Shown: positions 17,401 through 24,640 of the stretch, one piece after another | Layout of the letters: every line of letters starts with the position of its first letter | Numbering within the stretch: the first letter of the stretch is position 1 | NCBI GenBank assembly: GCA_945860565.1 | Contig: CAMAQS010000011.1 | Span: forward strand, 1 to 45,129 | DNA length: 45,129 nucleotides | Direction: 5' to 3' | From: Chitinophaga pinensis | Lineage (GTDB): Bacteria > Bacteroidota > Bacteroidia > NS11-12g > UBA955 | Translations under genes and position numbers: made by a program | The notes under the pieces: generated by a model | The model's database searches: none | The model's input: only the letters and a program-made list of their open reading frames with translations | What the model was told of the DNA's origin: nothing

Positions 17401-19229
17401 GCGATACTCTTTTTGATTGTTCAAAGGTGGGTAATAGAAGTATCAACTTTATAGTTGAAGACATTAATGGCAATATTTCTATGGCGATTTTAAATTTCCA
17501 AGTTTTGGATACCATTTCACCTGTTTTAACAGTTAAGAATACAACCATTTTCATTGACACTTCTGCAAAAGCAACTTTGAAGGAATCCGATGTCGTAATA
17601 TCTAAAACAGATAATTGTCAAACAGACAGCCTTCTATTAAGTAAAATTATTTTTAATTTATCCAATGTCGGTAACAACAATGTAGTGGTTACATTAAAAG
17701 ACAAAAATGGCAATGTCGTTAAAAAGACAGTTATTGTAAACGTAGTAATCGGTGATTCAGACAATGACAAAATTCCAGACTATATCGAGAAAAATAAAGA
17801 TACTGATATGGAGGGAATTTTGGACTATTTAGACCAAGATTCTGACAATGATGGTTTAATTGATAGTGCCGAAAATAATAGTCTAGCAACATTAATTGAT
17901 ACCGACAATGATTTAATTCCAAATTACTTAGATTTAGATTCAGATAATGACGGTATTAACGATGTGATTGAATTAAATGTTGCAGACTTGGATTCTAACG
18001 GAATAAAAGATAATTTAAATCTGGTAATTTTTGTAGCAGTTGATACCGATTTAGACGGACTTTCAGATTATAAAGATTTAGATTCAGACGCTGATGGATT
18101 AAAAGATCTTTACGAAAGCTTAAAGAATTATACAGATGCCAACAATGATGGTATTGTAGATGGAATTGACAGTGATTTAGATGGAATATTAGATAATGCA
18201 GATAAATATGTTGGATTTGGAGATAAATTGGATATCTATCCCGTGGATACCGATAAAGATCTAATACACGATTGGCGCGATACCGACTCGGATGGAGATA
18301 AAATTCCAGACAAAGTAGAAACTTTTGCCGATTTTGATGTGGATGGGTTTCCCAATTATAGAGATCTAGATTCAGATGGTGATTCTATTAAGGATAGCAT
18401 AGAAGCAGGTTCAAATGGCAATATTCCTGTAGATACCGATGGTAACAATGATCCAGATTATTTAGATTTAGATTCTGATGACGATAAGATTTTGGATCAA
18501 CTTGAGGCAGGTTCAGACCCTAATAATCCTGTTGACACTGATTCAGATGGATCTTATGATTTTAGAGACTTAGATTCAGATGATGATTCAATTTCGGATG
18601 AATACGAAGCCGGTACCGATCCCAACAACCCCGATGATTCGGATTCAGATGGTATTTATGATTTCAGAGAGACAGATTCAGACAACGATGGTATTTCTGA
18701 TAAAAATGAAGCAGGTTCTGATCCATTAAATCCATTGGATTCCGATGGGGATGGATTGGATAATTTTAGAGATCCAGATTCTGATAATGACGGTATCAGT
18801 GATAAGGTAGAAGGTGAAATAGATACCGATGGTGATGGAGTGAAAAATTATATTGATGTAGATTCCGATAATGACGAAGAAACAGACAGTAGAGAAGGTA
18901 CTAAAGATCAAGATGGAAATGGAATACCTGATTACATAGATGCCCAGATTAGAATACCAGAAGGCTTTTCTCCAAACAGCGACGGCGTAAACGATTTGTT
19001 CTATATCAAAGGATTACAAGTCTTTACCAAAGCAGAAGTAATTGTGTTTAATAGGAATGGACAGGTTGTTTTTGAATCGTCTAGACCATACAACAACAAA
19101 TGGGATGGTTCTAATCAATCCAATTTGCCAATTGCCGGTGATCTTCCAGAAGGTCTTTATTATTACGTGTTTAAATTTAATGGTCAGAACAGAGAGCCAA
19201 TTACAGGTAATTTTTATATCAAACGCTAA
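14445..19229 (+). CDS. Giant SprB-repeat adhesin with gliding-motility-type C-terminal domain (T9SS type B)
   Basis: The 1594-residue product is modular. Residues 1-47 are a long signal peptide ending in LKAQ. About 48-370 hold SprB-type repeats (each with CxGxxxGS and a YTVTVTDDNGC-like strand). Residues 371-1102 hold nine ~81-residue repeats (D-T-x-x-P at each start, a central DNC and a later F-x-C, a likely disulfide pair, followed by DASGN). About 1103-1500 are Asp-rich thrombospondin type 3-like, presumably Ca2+-binding, repeats. Residues 1502-1594 are the CHU_C/TIGR04131-type domain (PEGFSPNSDGVNDLF ... GNFYIKR). By family knowledge it is exported by the T9SS and held at the surface by a PorP/SprF protein, which is the next gene. 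The role in adhesion or gliding is inferred. Confidence 0.88.
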   Translation: MKMKSTIRINQKLLLYFNRCVSQMVTHVKMMVLLVVIGLVLPKLKAQSISIISSTQPSCFGGNNGSITAQVIGGTADYQFEIDSGQAILTYFALQVSNSFTFNNLRSGMSYTIRCKDLNGGGGPYSSAIVNLSQPSSLLKPNASKVDVLCKGNSTGSVSCVPSGGGNVVSYFWSPIGVNTQTVNSLPAAVYTVTVTDDNGCSQSEIIEILEPSFNLSATAPSNLSSNVSCNGGSNGSATCVAIGGTSPYTYSWNTSPVQTNAVATNLTANNYICTVKDNNNCQTTASITITQPTPIVVTTTPTNSLCNGNSSISFSATGGVGVINQFDINNAGNFSIISSISNLVDGNYIITAKDANNCLKSSSVTITHTDNVAPTAIGKYITLNLNSSGTASITASSVNNGSNDNCNAVLSIDKSSFTCSDTGQVPVILTATDPDGRKDTALVYVLVKDITPPVIANYALTKVYINNLGAGTLTGLMPDSASTDECGIFKRTVWRQAFQCTDANQNFSGNFEVRDIAGNISNKTITVRVLDTLRPTTLVVKNINVYLKQTGKDTIGYADLFTSASDNCGISKIYISTASDSVFDCSKKGINKVKLFVEDASGNKRWSESTVTVLDTLKPDSLKVQNVTLFLDVNGTATLHDTDVVKYTRDNCGVVDTTLQKYSFDCSNLGNNNLKVTIADASANKLEKTVNITVLDTIKPTPIVVKSPLVYLDSFGNASLTWMDVFTSSSDNCGITNWFLTDSVFTCSDTGTFKITATVADASGNVTTKEATVILKDTLAPFNLILKDTVYAFLDNSGNYKINNLDVILNVEENCAISKVVYSDSIFNCSDLDSFRIFVAIYDYSNNLTFDSFELLLFDSTPPIAKSHTKDTFYLNTSGAVNITPFDIDNGSSDNCSGFSRSINISSFFCNSASKRTNVILTVTDASGNVSKDTSDVLILDTVKPIIILKNPKLYLNSAGKDTLHLWQVDGGSYDNCTIKRRTLSDTLFDCSKVGNRSINFIVEDINGNISMAILNFQVLDTISPVLTVKNTTIFIDTSAKATLKESDVVISKTDNCQTDSLLLSKIIFNLSNVGNNNVVVTLKDKNGNVVKKTVIVNVVIGDSDNDKIPDYIEKNKDTDMEGILDYLDQDSDNDGLIDSAENNSLATLIDTDNDLIPNYLDLDSDNDGINDVIELNVADLDSNGIKDNLNLVIFVAVDTDLDGLSDYKDLDSDADGLKDLYESLKNYTDANNDGIVDGIDSDLDGILDNADKYVGFGDKLDIYPVDTDKDLIHDWRDTDSDGDKIPDKVETFADFDVDGFPNYRDLDSDGDSIKDSIEAGSNGNIPVDTDGNNDPDYLDLDSDDDKILDQLEAGSDPNNPVDTDSDGSYDFRDLDSDDDSISDEYEAGTDPNNPDDSDSDGIYDFRETDSDNDGISDKNEAGSDPLNPLDSDGDGLDNFRDPDSDNDGISDKVEGEIDTDGDGVKNYIDVDSDNDEETDSREGTKDQDGNGIPDYIDAQIRIPEGFSPNSDGVNDLFYIKGLQVFTKAEVIVFNRNGQVVFESSRPYNNKWDGSNQSNLPIAGDLPEGLYYYVFKFNGQNREPITGNFYIKR
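15555..17750 (+). repeat. Nine tandem ~81-aa Ig-like repeats in the adhesin
   Basis: Nine copies diverged in sequence but fixed in length (732 residues in total). Each starts with a D-x-x-x-P phrase and most have the DNC / C-S cysteine pair. Repeat 2 has DECG in place of DNC, repeat 6 has EENC, and repeat 9 has lost the second cysteine (IFNLSN). Confidence 0.85.
17754..18941 (+). repeat. Asp-rich TSP3-like repeat array in the adhesin
   Basis: About 395 residues of DxDxDG loops separated by short linkers such as DYLDLDS and EAGSDPNNP. Period is irregular. One unit shares 23 identical bases with the array in the downstream OmpA gene (18678-18700 versus 22501-22523). Confidence 0.85.
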
Positions 19230-19247
19230 CAGTTAAAATCGAAAAAA

Positions 19248-20198
19248 ATGAGAAAAATACTTTTAAACCTAATAATAAGCACTTATTTTATGTTAGGTTG
19301 CATAATAAATACGAATGCTCAACAAGAGCAAATGTATTCCCATTATGATTATAATACATTGGCCATAAATCCAGCTTACGCTGGGGCTAAACAAACATTT
19401 GTCGCCAATAGTCTTGCTCGCCTTCAATGGTTAAATTTGCCCGGTGCACCAAGATATTATAATTTAGGAGTGCATAGTCCACTTGTAAAAGATTTTGGAG
19501 TCGGTCTAAATTTACAAACTGGTTCTTTGGGAAAGTTTAAAAATGCAAGTCCTTTATCAGAAACGCAAATTGCCGGTAGTATTGCTTATAATAAACAACT
19601 AACAGAAAATTTAAGATTAGCAGTTGGATTAAGACTCGGAGTATATAATTACAATATCAATCTATCTCAAATGCAACTTTACGATCAGTCTGATGCCGCT
19701 TACAAAAACAATGATATAAATATTACTGCCCCATTAACAGGGTTTGGTGTTTATTTATATTCAGAGAAATTCTTTACAGGAATATCGGCTCCAAGAATGT
19801 TGTTTATTCCAACTGAATTGAAAAATGATATAAATATTCAATTGATAGCTGTTACACAATTTTATGGGTTTGCAGGTTATGTTTTTGACGCTTCACAAGA
19901 TTTAAAAATTAAAACAACCACTCAAGTTAAAGTCGCCCAAGGTATTCCCGTTCAAATAGATTTAAATGCACATGCAATTTATTTAGAAGATTATTCAGTT
20001 GGATTATTTTACCGAACTGGTGGTGAAGCTGGTTTGATGGCAACTGTTAACTTAAATCCAAATTTTACCGTAGTTTATTCTTATGACCACCGATTGGCAC
20101 CATTAAATACTTATGTTAATGGTTCTCATGAATTTGGCCTACAATATAAGATTCCCTATGTTTCAAATAGTCGTGTAAGAGTACCTAGATATTTTTAA
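19248..20198 (+). CDS. PorP/SprF family outer-membrane protein (type IX secretion)
   Basis: The 316-residue protein has a signal peptide (ends TNAQQ) and the family opening QMYSHYDYNTLAINPAYAGA, then alternating beta strands expected of a ~14-strand outer-membrane barrel, as in the TIGR03519 family. SprF of Flavobacterium johnsoniae is needed for surface display of SprB, and PorP-like proteins accept type B cargo. Its position 18 nt after the type B adhesin gene and 1 nt before the OmpA gene matches the sprB-sprF order. This copy is probably the dedicated partner of the upstream adhesin rather than the core PorP of the secretion machine. Confidence 0.92.
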   Translation: MRKILLNLIISTYFMLGCIINTNAQQEQMYSHYDYNTLAINPAYAGAKQTFVANSLARLQWLNLPGAPRYYNLGVHSPLVKDFGVGLNLQTGSLGKFKNASPLSETQIAGSIAYNKQLTENLRLAVGLRLGVYNYNINLSQMQLYDQSDAAYKNNDINITAPLTGFGVYLYSEKFFTGISAPRMLFIPTELKNDINIQLIAVTQFYGFAGYVFDASQDLKIKTTTQVKVAQGIPVQIDLNAHAIYLEDYSVGLFYRTGGEAGLMATVNLNPNFTVVYSYDHRLAPLNTYVNGSHEFGLQYKIPYVSNSRVRVPRYF

Positions 20199-20199
20199 A

Positions 20200-23100
20200 A
20201 TGAGAAAAAATTTAACCATTCAAAAATTAGTTAATCCCAATGTTTTCATGTTGTTATTAACCTTTTTTACCTTAAACCAAACCTTCTCTCAAGCTTCTTT
20301 AGTAAACAAACTAAATCAACATAAATATGCTGAAATCGTTCGGCGAAACAATAACAAGACACGGTCAAAATTTAATGATTATTTAAATCAACGGGCCTTA
20401 GCTTTTTCATATGCTCAAATGGATGTTCCTGAAAAAGCGTTCGATGCATACTCAGAATTGCTTGAAAGATACACAGATAGAGTAGATGCTGTTGATAAAT
20501 TGAATTTTGCACTTAGTGCACGAAAAATGGAATTATATGGTCTATCTGATAGCATTTTATTGTCGCTTAAAGATACTGCATTTATAGGTTTACCACTTTT
20601 TGAAGAATTAACTCAACAATTCTTTATTGAAAATAAAGATAAACGAGCAAACTATTGGGAAGAGTTCGATTTTATTGATAACTATAATATTAAAGCATTT
20701 CCTCAAAATAGCAAAATGGGTGAATATGGCCTAGTAAAGGATGGAAAAGGTTACTGCTATTATTCAACACATAAACAAAAAGGTCTTTGGAAAATTCTAT
20801 CAGCAACCCACGAACAGCCATACCATAAAGTTTACCGCGCAAGATATTCCGATAGTTCTTTTATAATGGAGAAGGAAGCTTCGCTAAATAAAAGCCGCAC
20901 AAACCAACATGTTAGTTTCGTTGATCAAAAAACAGGTTGGATTTATATTACCCGAAATGCTCAAGATCCAAATAGAAACAATGAAAAAGTTTTACAGATT
21001 TATGCAATGAAACCTGACGCAACAGGTAAAAAGTGGATAGAAATGCCTTTTCATTTAAATAATACCAATCATTCGCTTGCAGATTTAGTTATATCTCCTG
21101 ATAGAACAAGAATTGTTTTTGCCTCAGATATGCCCGGTGGTTATGGTAAGTCAGATTTGTATGAAGCACCCATTATTCGCGATGATGAAAATGGAATAAA
21201 AGTAGGCCAACCAGTTAATCTAGGTCCACAAATTAACACCATGTTGCGGGACAATTTTCCGAGATTTTCCGATTCTGGAGATTTCTATTTCTCTTCTGAA
21301 GGACATTTGGGCTTCGGTGGATTGGACATCTATACTGTCGATAAAAATTCTAGTATGATTTTGAATTTAGGTAGACCTATTAACTCTAATATGGATGATT
21401 TTGCAGGCTCCTTTCACGATAAATGGGGAAGTTTGTCCTCGAATAGAAATACCAATTCATTCAACGACAATATTTATTATTTCCAATGGCATGAGGACAT
21501 TAAAAATGAAACCATTGAAGAAAAGTCAACAAAAGATGGTGTGATTGTAAAAGTTGTTGACGACGATTCTAATGAACCTTTACCTGCCGTTCGAGTTGCT
21601 TTTGATAATTTAGAGGACGAAGAAAGAGCCGTTCAATTCACAACCGATTCTTTGGGTTTTATAAAGTATGATAGTATGCTAAAATCTGCTAAAGTACAAA
21701 TAGCAGTGCATCCATGTGGATATAAATATTCTGCAACTGAAGATTTTAAACTAAATAAAAAAGGACAGAAAGTTTTTACCATTAGAGCACAAAAATATAG
21801 AGTAGGTGAAGATTTAGGTTTACTATTTAATGTTAAACCTATATATTTTGAATCAAATAGCTATAAACTTACAATTCAAAGTAAAGATGAATTAGATAGA
21901 GTAGCTTTAGTCCTAAAAGACAATCCTGGATTATTAATTGAATTGGGTGCGCATACCGACTCTAAAGGTACAGATGCAAACAACTTATTATTGTCTGAGA
22001 ATAGAGCAAAATCAGTCTATTCTTACTTAAATCAAAGAGGTATTACCAAACAGAGGTTAAAGTATAAAGGCTTTGGTGAATCCAAATTACTGAACAAATG
22101 TCTTAATGGTGTTAATTGTTCTGATCAAGAACATCAAATAAATCGGAGAACAGAGTATATTATTAGTGGTTTAATTCCATGTGATGGCTCATTTGTGCAG
22201 CCTCCAATTGAAAATGTAGATCAACTCGCAAGTACAAATGAAAATGGATCTAATGTTGATAAAACAATTAAACCATCTGATGTAAAGTTGGCGAATTCTG
22301 TAGATAAAACTAACAATAAAAAGAATAACAACAAAAAGGATAAAACTTCAAATGAAACTTCAGGAAGTGATTCTAAAGACACTAAGAATTTAGTTAAGCA
22401 AAAGGAACCATTGGTAGTAAACAATGAACCAGTGGATCAAACGCCTCTTAAAATAGGTGACGCTGACGCTGACGGTATTCCAGATTATTTAGATTCTGAC
22501 TCAGACAACGATGGTATTTCTGACGCAATTGAAGGTAGAAGAGATTCTGACAACGATGGTTTGCCTAATTTTATTGATAAAGATTCTGATAATGATGGTC
22601 TAACCGATGCTTTTGAAGGCTCATTGGATTTTGATAAAGATGGTAAGTCAAATGCAACAGACACTGATTCAGATAACGATGGTATTTTGGACAAAACCGA
22701 AGGTTCTGAAGATTTTGACAATGATGGCAATCCCAATTACTTAGATTTAGATTCTGATAACGATGGAATTTCTGACAAGTTGGAAGGAATGAAGGATGTT
22801 GATTCTGATAACATTCCAAATTACCTTGATCTTGATTCAGATGGTGATGGTTTAAATGATTCAGATGAGACCGGTAAAGATATTGATAAAGATGGGAAGC
22901 CAAATTATTTGGATTTGGATTCTGACAATGACGGAATTTCAGATGAAGTTGAAGGTTTAAGAGATTCTGATAAAGACGGAAAAGCAGATTTTATTGATAC
23001 AGATAGCGATGAAGATGGTATTCCTGACAAATTTGAAGGTCCTGGCAATTACAAAGCATATAAGCCTACTGACCAGTTATCAAGAAATGACAATTCAAAC

Positions 23101-23385
23101 ACGGTTAAAAATAACAATAATGTAAAATCAGGTTCCGATAATTCACAAGATATTATTTATAGAGTTCAAATAAAAATGTCTGGTAAACCAATGAATAAAA
23201 GACAATTTAAAGTCTTAGGATTTAATGATTATTTTGAATATCGCGACGGAATTTATTATAAATACACTACAAGTGAAGTTTTCAAATCTGAGGAACAAGC
23301 GGAAAACAGAAAACAAGAAATCCGCAATAATGGAATACCAGATGCCTTTGTTGTTAAATTCCAGAACGGGAAACGAATAAACTAA
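20200..23385 (+). CDS. PorE-like OmpA protein with TSP3-like array and C-terminal SPOR domain
   Basis: A 1061-residue envelope protein. Order: signal peptide (~1-31, ends TFSQA); a TPR-like helical region (~32-130); a PD40/WD40-type propeller (~170-430, with blades such as MPGGYGKSDLYEA); a carboxypeptidase-regulatory-like domain (~447-530); an OmpA peptidoglycan-binding domain (~540-658, with HTDSKGTDANN and NRAKSV supplying the Asp and Arg); a Lys/Asn/Ser linker; exact 28-residue TSP3-like repeats (754-947); and a C-terminal SPOR domain (984-1061, YRVQIK ... DAFVVKFQNGKRI). The first half matches T9SS PorE-type proteins that tether the machine to murein. The TSP3 and SPOR additions are unusual. 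It starts 1 nt after the PorP/SprF stop. Confidence 0.85.
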   Translation: MRKNLTIQKLVNPNVFMLLLTFFTLNQTFSQASLVNKLNQHKYAEIVRRNNNKTRSKFNDYLNQRALAFSYAQMDVPEKAFDAYSELLERYTDRVDAVDKLNFALSARKMELYGLSDSILLSLKDTAFIGLPLFEELTQQFFIENKDKRANYWEEFDFIDNYNIKAFPQNSKMGEYGLVKDGKGYCYYSTHKQKGLWKILSATHEQPYHKVYRARYSDSSFIMEKEASLNKSRTNQHVSFVDQKTGWIYITRNAQDPNRNNEKVLQIYAMKPDATGKKWIEMPFHLNNTNHSLADLVISPDRTRIVFASDMPGGYGKSDLYEAPIIRDDENGIKVGQPVNLGPQINTMLRDNFPRFSDSGDFYFSSEGHLGFGGLDIYTVDKNSSMILNLGRPINSNMDDFAGSFHDKWGSLSSNRNTNSFNDNIYYFQWHEDIKNETIEEKSTKDGVIVKVVDDDSNEPLPAVRVAFDNLEDEERAVQFTTDSLGFIKYDSMLKSAKVQIAVHPCGYKYSATEDFKLNKKGQKVFTIRAQKYRVGEDLGLLFNVKPIYFESNSYKLTIQSKDELDRVALVLKDNPGLLIELGAHTDSKGTDANNLLLSENRAKSVYSYLNQRGITKQRLKYKGFGESKLLNKCLNGVNCSDQEHQINRRTEYIISGLIPCDGSFVQPPIENVDQLASTNENGSNVDKTIKPSDVKLANSVDKTNNKKNNNKKDKTSNETSGSDSKDTKNLVKQKEPLVVNNEPVDQTPLKIGDADADGIPDYLDSDSDNDGISDAIEGRRDSDNDGLPNFIDKDSDNDGLTDAFEGSLDFDKDGKSNATDTDSDNDGILDKTEGSEDFDNDGNPNYLDLDSDNDGISDKLEGMKDVDSDNIPNYLDLDSDGDGLNDSDETGKDIDKDGKPNYLDLDSDNDGISDEVEGLRDSDKDGKADFIDTDSDEDGIPDKFEGPGNYKAYKPTDQLSRNDNSNTVKNNNNVKSGSDNSQDIIYRVQIKMSGKPMNKRQFKVLGFNDYFEYRDGIYYKYTTSEVFKSEEQAENRKQEIRNNGIPDAFVVKFQNGKRIN
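22498..23040 (+). repeat. 84-bp exact-period repeats (28-aa TSP3-like units) in the OmpA gene
   Basis: Units begin at 22498, 22582, 22666, 22750, 22834, 22918 and 23002, a constant 84-bp step; the last is partial. Each encodes DSDxDGxxD, then a Glu-Gly turn, then a second D-x-D-x-D/N loop and xNYLDL. A half unit precedes at 22459. Confidence 0.93.
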
Positions 23386-23425
23386 AATTAATGTGTGCAT
23401 TAGAATTTTGTTCAAATTCACATAA

Positions 23426-24634
23426 ATGAAATTGCAAATAAAAAATAAGTATTGGTTCTTACTTATTCTATTTTTTCTTACCGCAATATTTGTTGCGGTA
23501 AGAAACTATTATATGCCTGAGTTAACAATTAGATTAACGGAGTTTCCAATTAAAGCATATAATAATTACGTAATTTTTAGAGAATCTTTTTGGCATATAT
23601 TCAACGGTAAGCCACTTTATCAAACCTACCATCCAGATTATTACGACGTATTTAAGTATACTCCTACTTTTGCTGTTTTTTTTGGGATATTCGCATTTCT
23701 TCCAGATTTGGTAGGATTGATTCTTTGGAATCTTTTGAATGCAATATTGCCATTTTATGCTTTCTCTCAATTAATAGTATTTCAACAGGATAAGAAGTTA
23801 TTTATCCTTATATTTATCTTATTGGAATTGGTTACTTCATTAATGAATAGTCAAAGCAATGGTTTATTACTTGGTTTGATGATGCTTGGTATTTCTGCTT
23901 TTCAAAGAGAACAGATTTCAAAATCGGTTTTATTTATTCTTTTAACTGCCTTTATTAAACTCTTTGGAGTGGTATTATTTGCGCTCTATTTGCTTAAACC
24001 ACATCTCATTAAAAAATCAATTGTTTATTCAATTGTCATTTTCTCCATATTGTTTTTGTTACCTCTCGTATTCATAAGTTGGGATTATCTTTTGATTCAA
24101 TATGAAAAAATGTTCTTATTGCTTAAAAAAGACAGTCTTACATTCGTTAAGTTTTCTGTTAATGGATGGATTTATAATTGGTTTGGGTTTTTACCAAATA
24201 AGACATATTTATTGATTTTTGGACTAGTGGCTCAATTGGTCCCAATATATTTTATCCGTTTAAAAACATTGAATAATGATATTTTATTGAAATATGCAGC
24301 ATCATGGGTAGTATGGACCGTTATATTTAATCACATGGCCGAATCAGCGACATTTGTTATAGCCGTGGGAGGAATATCATTGTATTTATTAAGTTTAAAG
24401 AAATGGAATTGGGTTCATTACATCCTTATATTTTTAACCGTTGCTTTTACTGAATTGGGTCCAACGGATATTTATCCAGTTAGTTTAAGAATTTGGATTG
24501 TAGAAACAGCTCAACTTAAAGTGTTTCCGTGTATATTATTTTGGATATTAATGACTGTAGAAAACATCAATGGCGAAATTAATTATAACAAAAATGGCGA
24601 CACAAATTGCGTCGCCACTAAAGCTCAAAATTAA
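23426..24634 (+). CDS. GT87/DUF2029-type polytopic membrane glycosyltransferase
   Basis: The 402-residue protein has about ten hydrophobic helices and the family layout: a first helix (WFLLILFFLTAIFVAV), a periplasmic loop with FRESFWHIFNGKPLYQTYHPDYYDVFKYTP, and repeated membrane segments afterwards. GT87 enzymes use polyprenyl-phosphate sugars as donors on the periplasmic side of the inner membrane; the product is unknown. It lies 40 nt past the adhesin operon and may be read through from it, which could link it to surface glycosylation (inference only). Its last codons (NKNGDTNCVATKAQN) double as the pnp terminator on the other strand. Confidence 0.7.
   Translation: MKLQIKNKYWFLLILFFLTAIFVAVRNYYMPELTIRLTEFPIKAYNNYVIFRESFWHIFNGKPLYQTYHPDYYDVFKYTPTFAVFFGIFAFLPDLVGLILWNLLNAILPFYAFSQLIVFQQDKKLFILIFILLELVTSLMNSQSNGLLLGLMMLGISAFQREQISKSVLFILLTAFIKLFGVVLFALYLLKPHLIKKSIVYSIVIFSILFLLPLVFISWDYLLIQYEKMFLLLKKDSLTFVKFSVNGWIYNWFGFLPNKTYLLIFGLVAQLVPIYFIRLKTLNNDILLKYAASWVVWTVIFNHMAESATFVIAVGGISLYLLSLKKWNWVHYILIFLTVAFTELGPTDIYPVSLRIWIVETAQLKVFPCILFWILMTVENINGEINYNKNGDTNCVATKAQN
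24590..24617 (-). terminator. Intrinsic terminator of pnp, inside the convergent GT87 gene
   Basis: Minus-strand stem TGGCGAC (24617-24611) / GTCGCCA (24601-24595), followed by T5. It lies 24 nt past the pnp stop codon and within the coding sequence of the opposite gene. Confidence 0.75.
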
Positions 24635-24640
24635 TAGTGA

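Noticed and set aside
15488-17922. Minus-strand frames within the adhesin (for example 15488-15700, 16577-16795, 17731-17922)
   Set aside because: Shadows of the coding repeats; no promoter element or protein family pattern.
22485-22903. Long open frames on the minus strand inside the OmpA repeat array (22485-22736, 22571-22903)
   Set aside because: They are the complement of the Asp-rich repeat codons; their products are low-complexity Ser/Leu or His/Tyr-rich strings with no start context.
22459-23040. Regular repeats that could look like a CRISPR array
   Set aside because: The repeats are in frame, encode TSP3-like units, and have no conserved repeat/unique spacer division or palindromic repeat.
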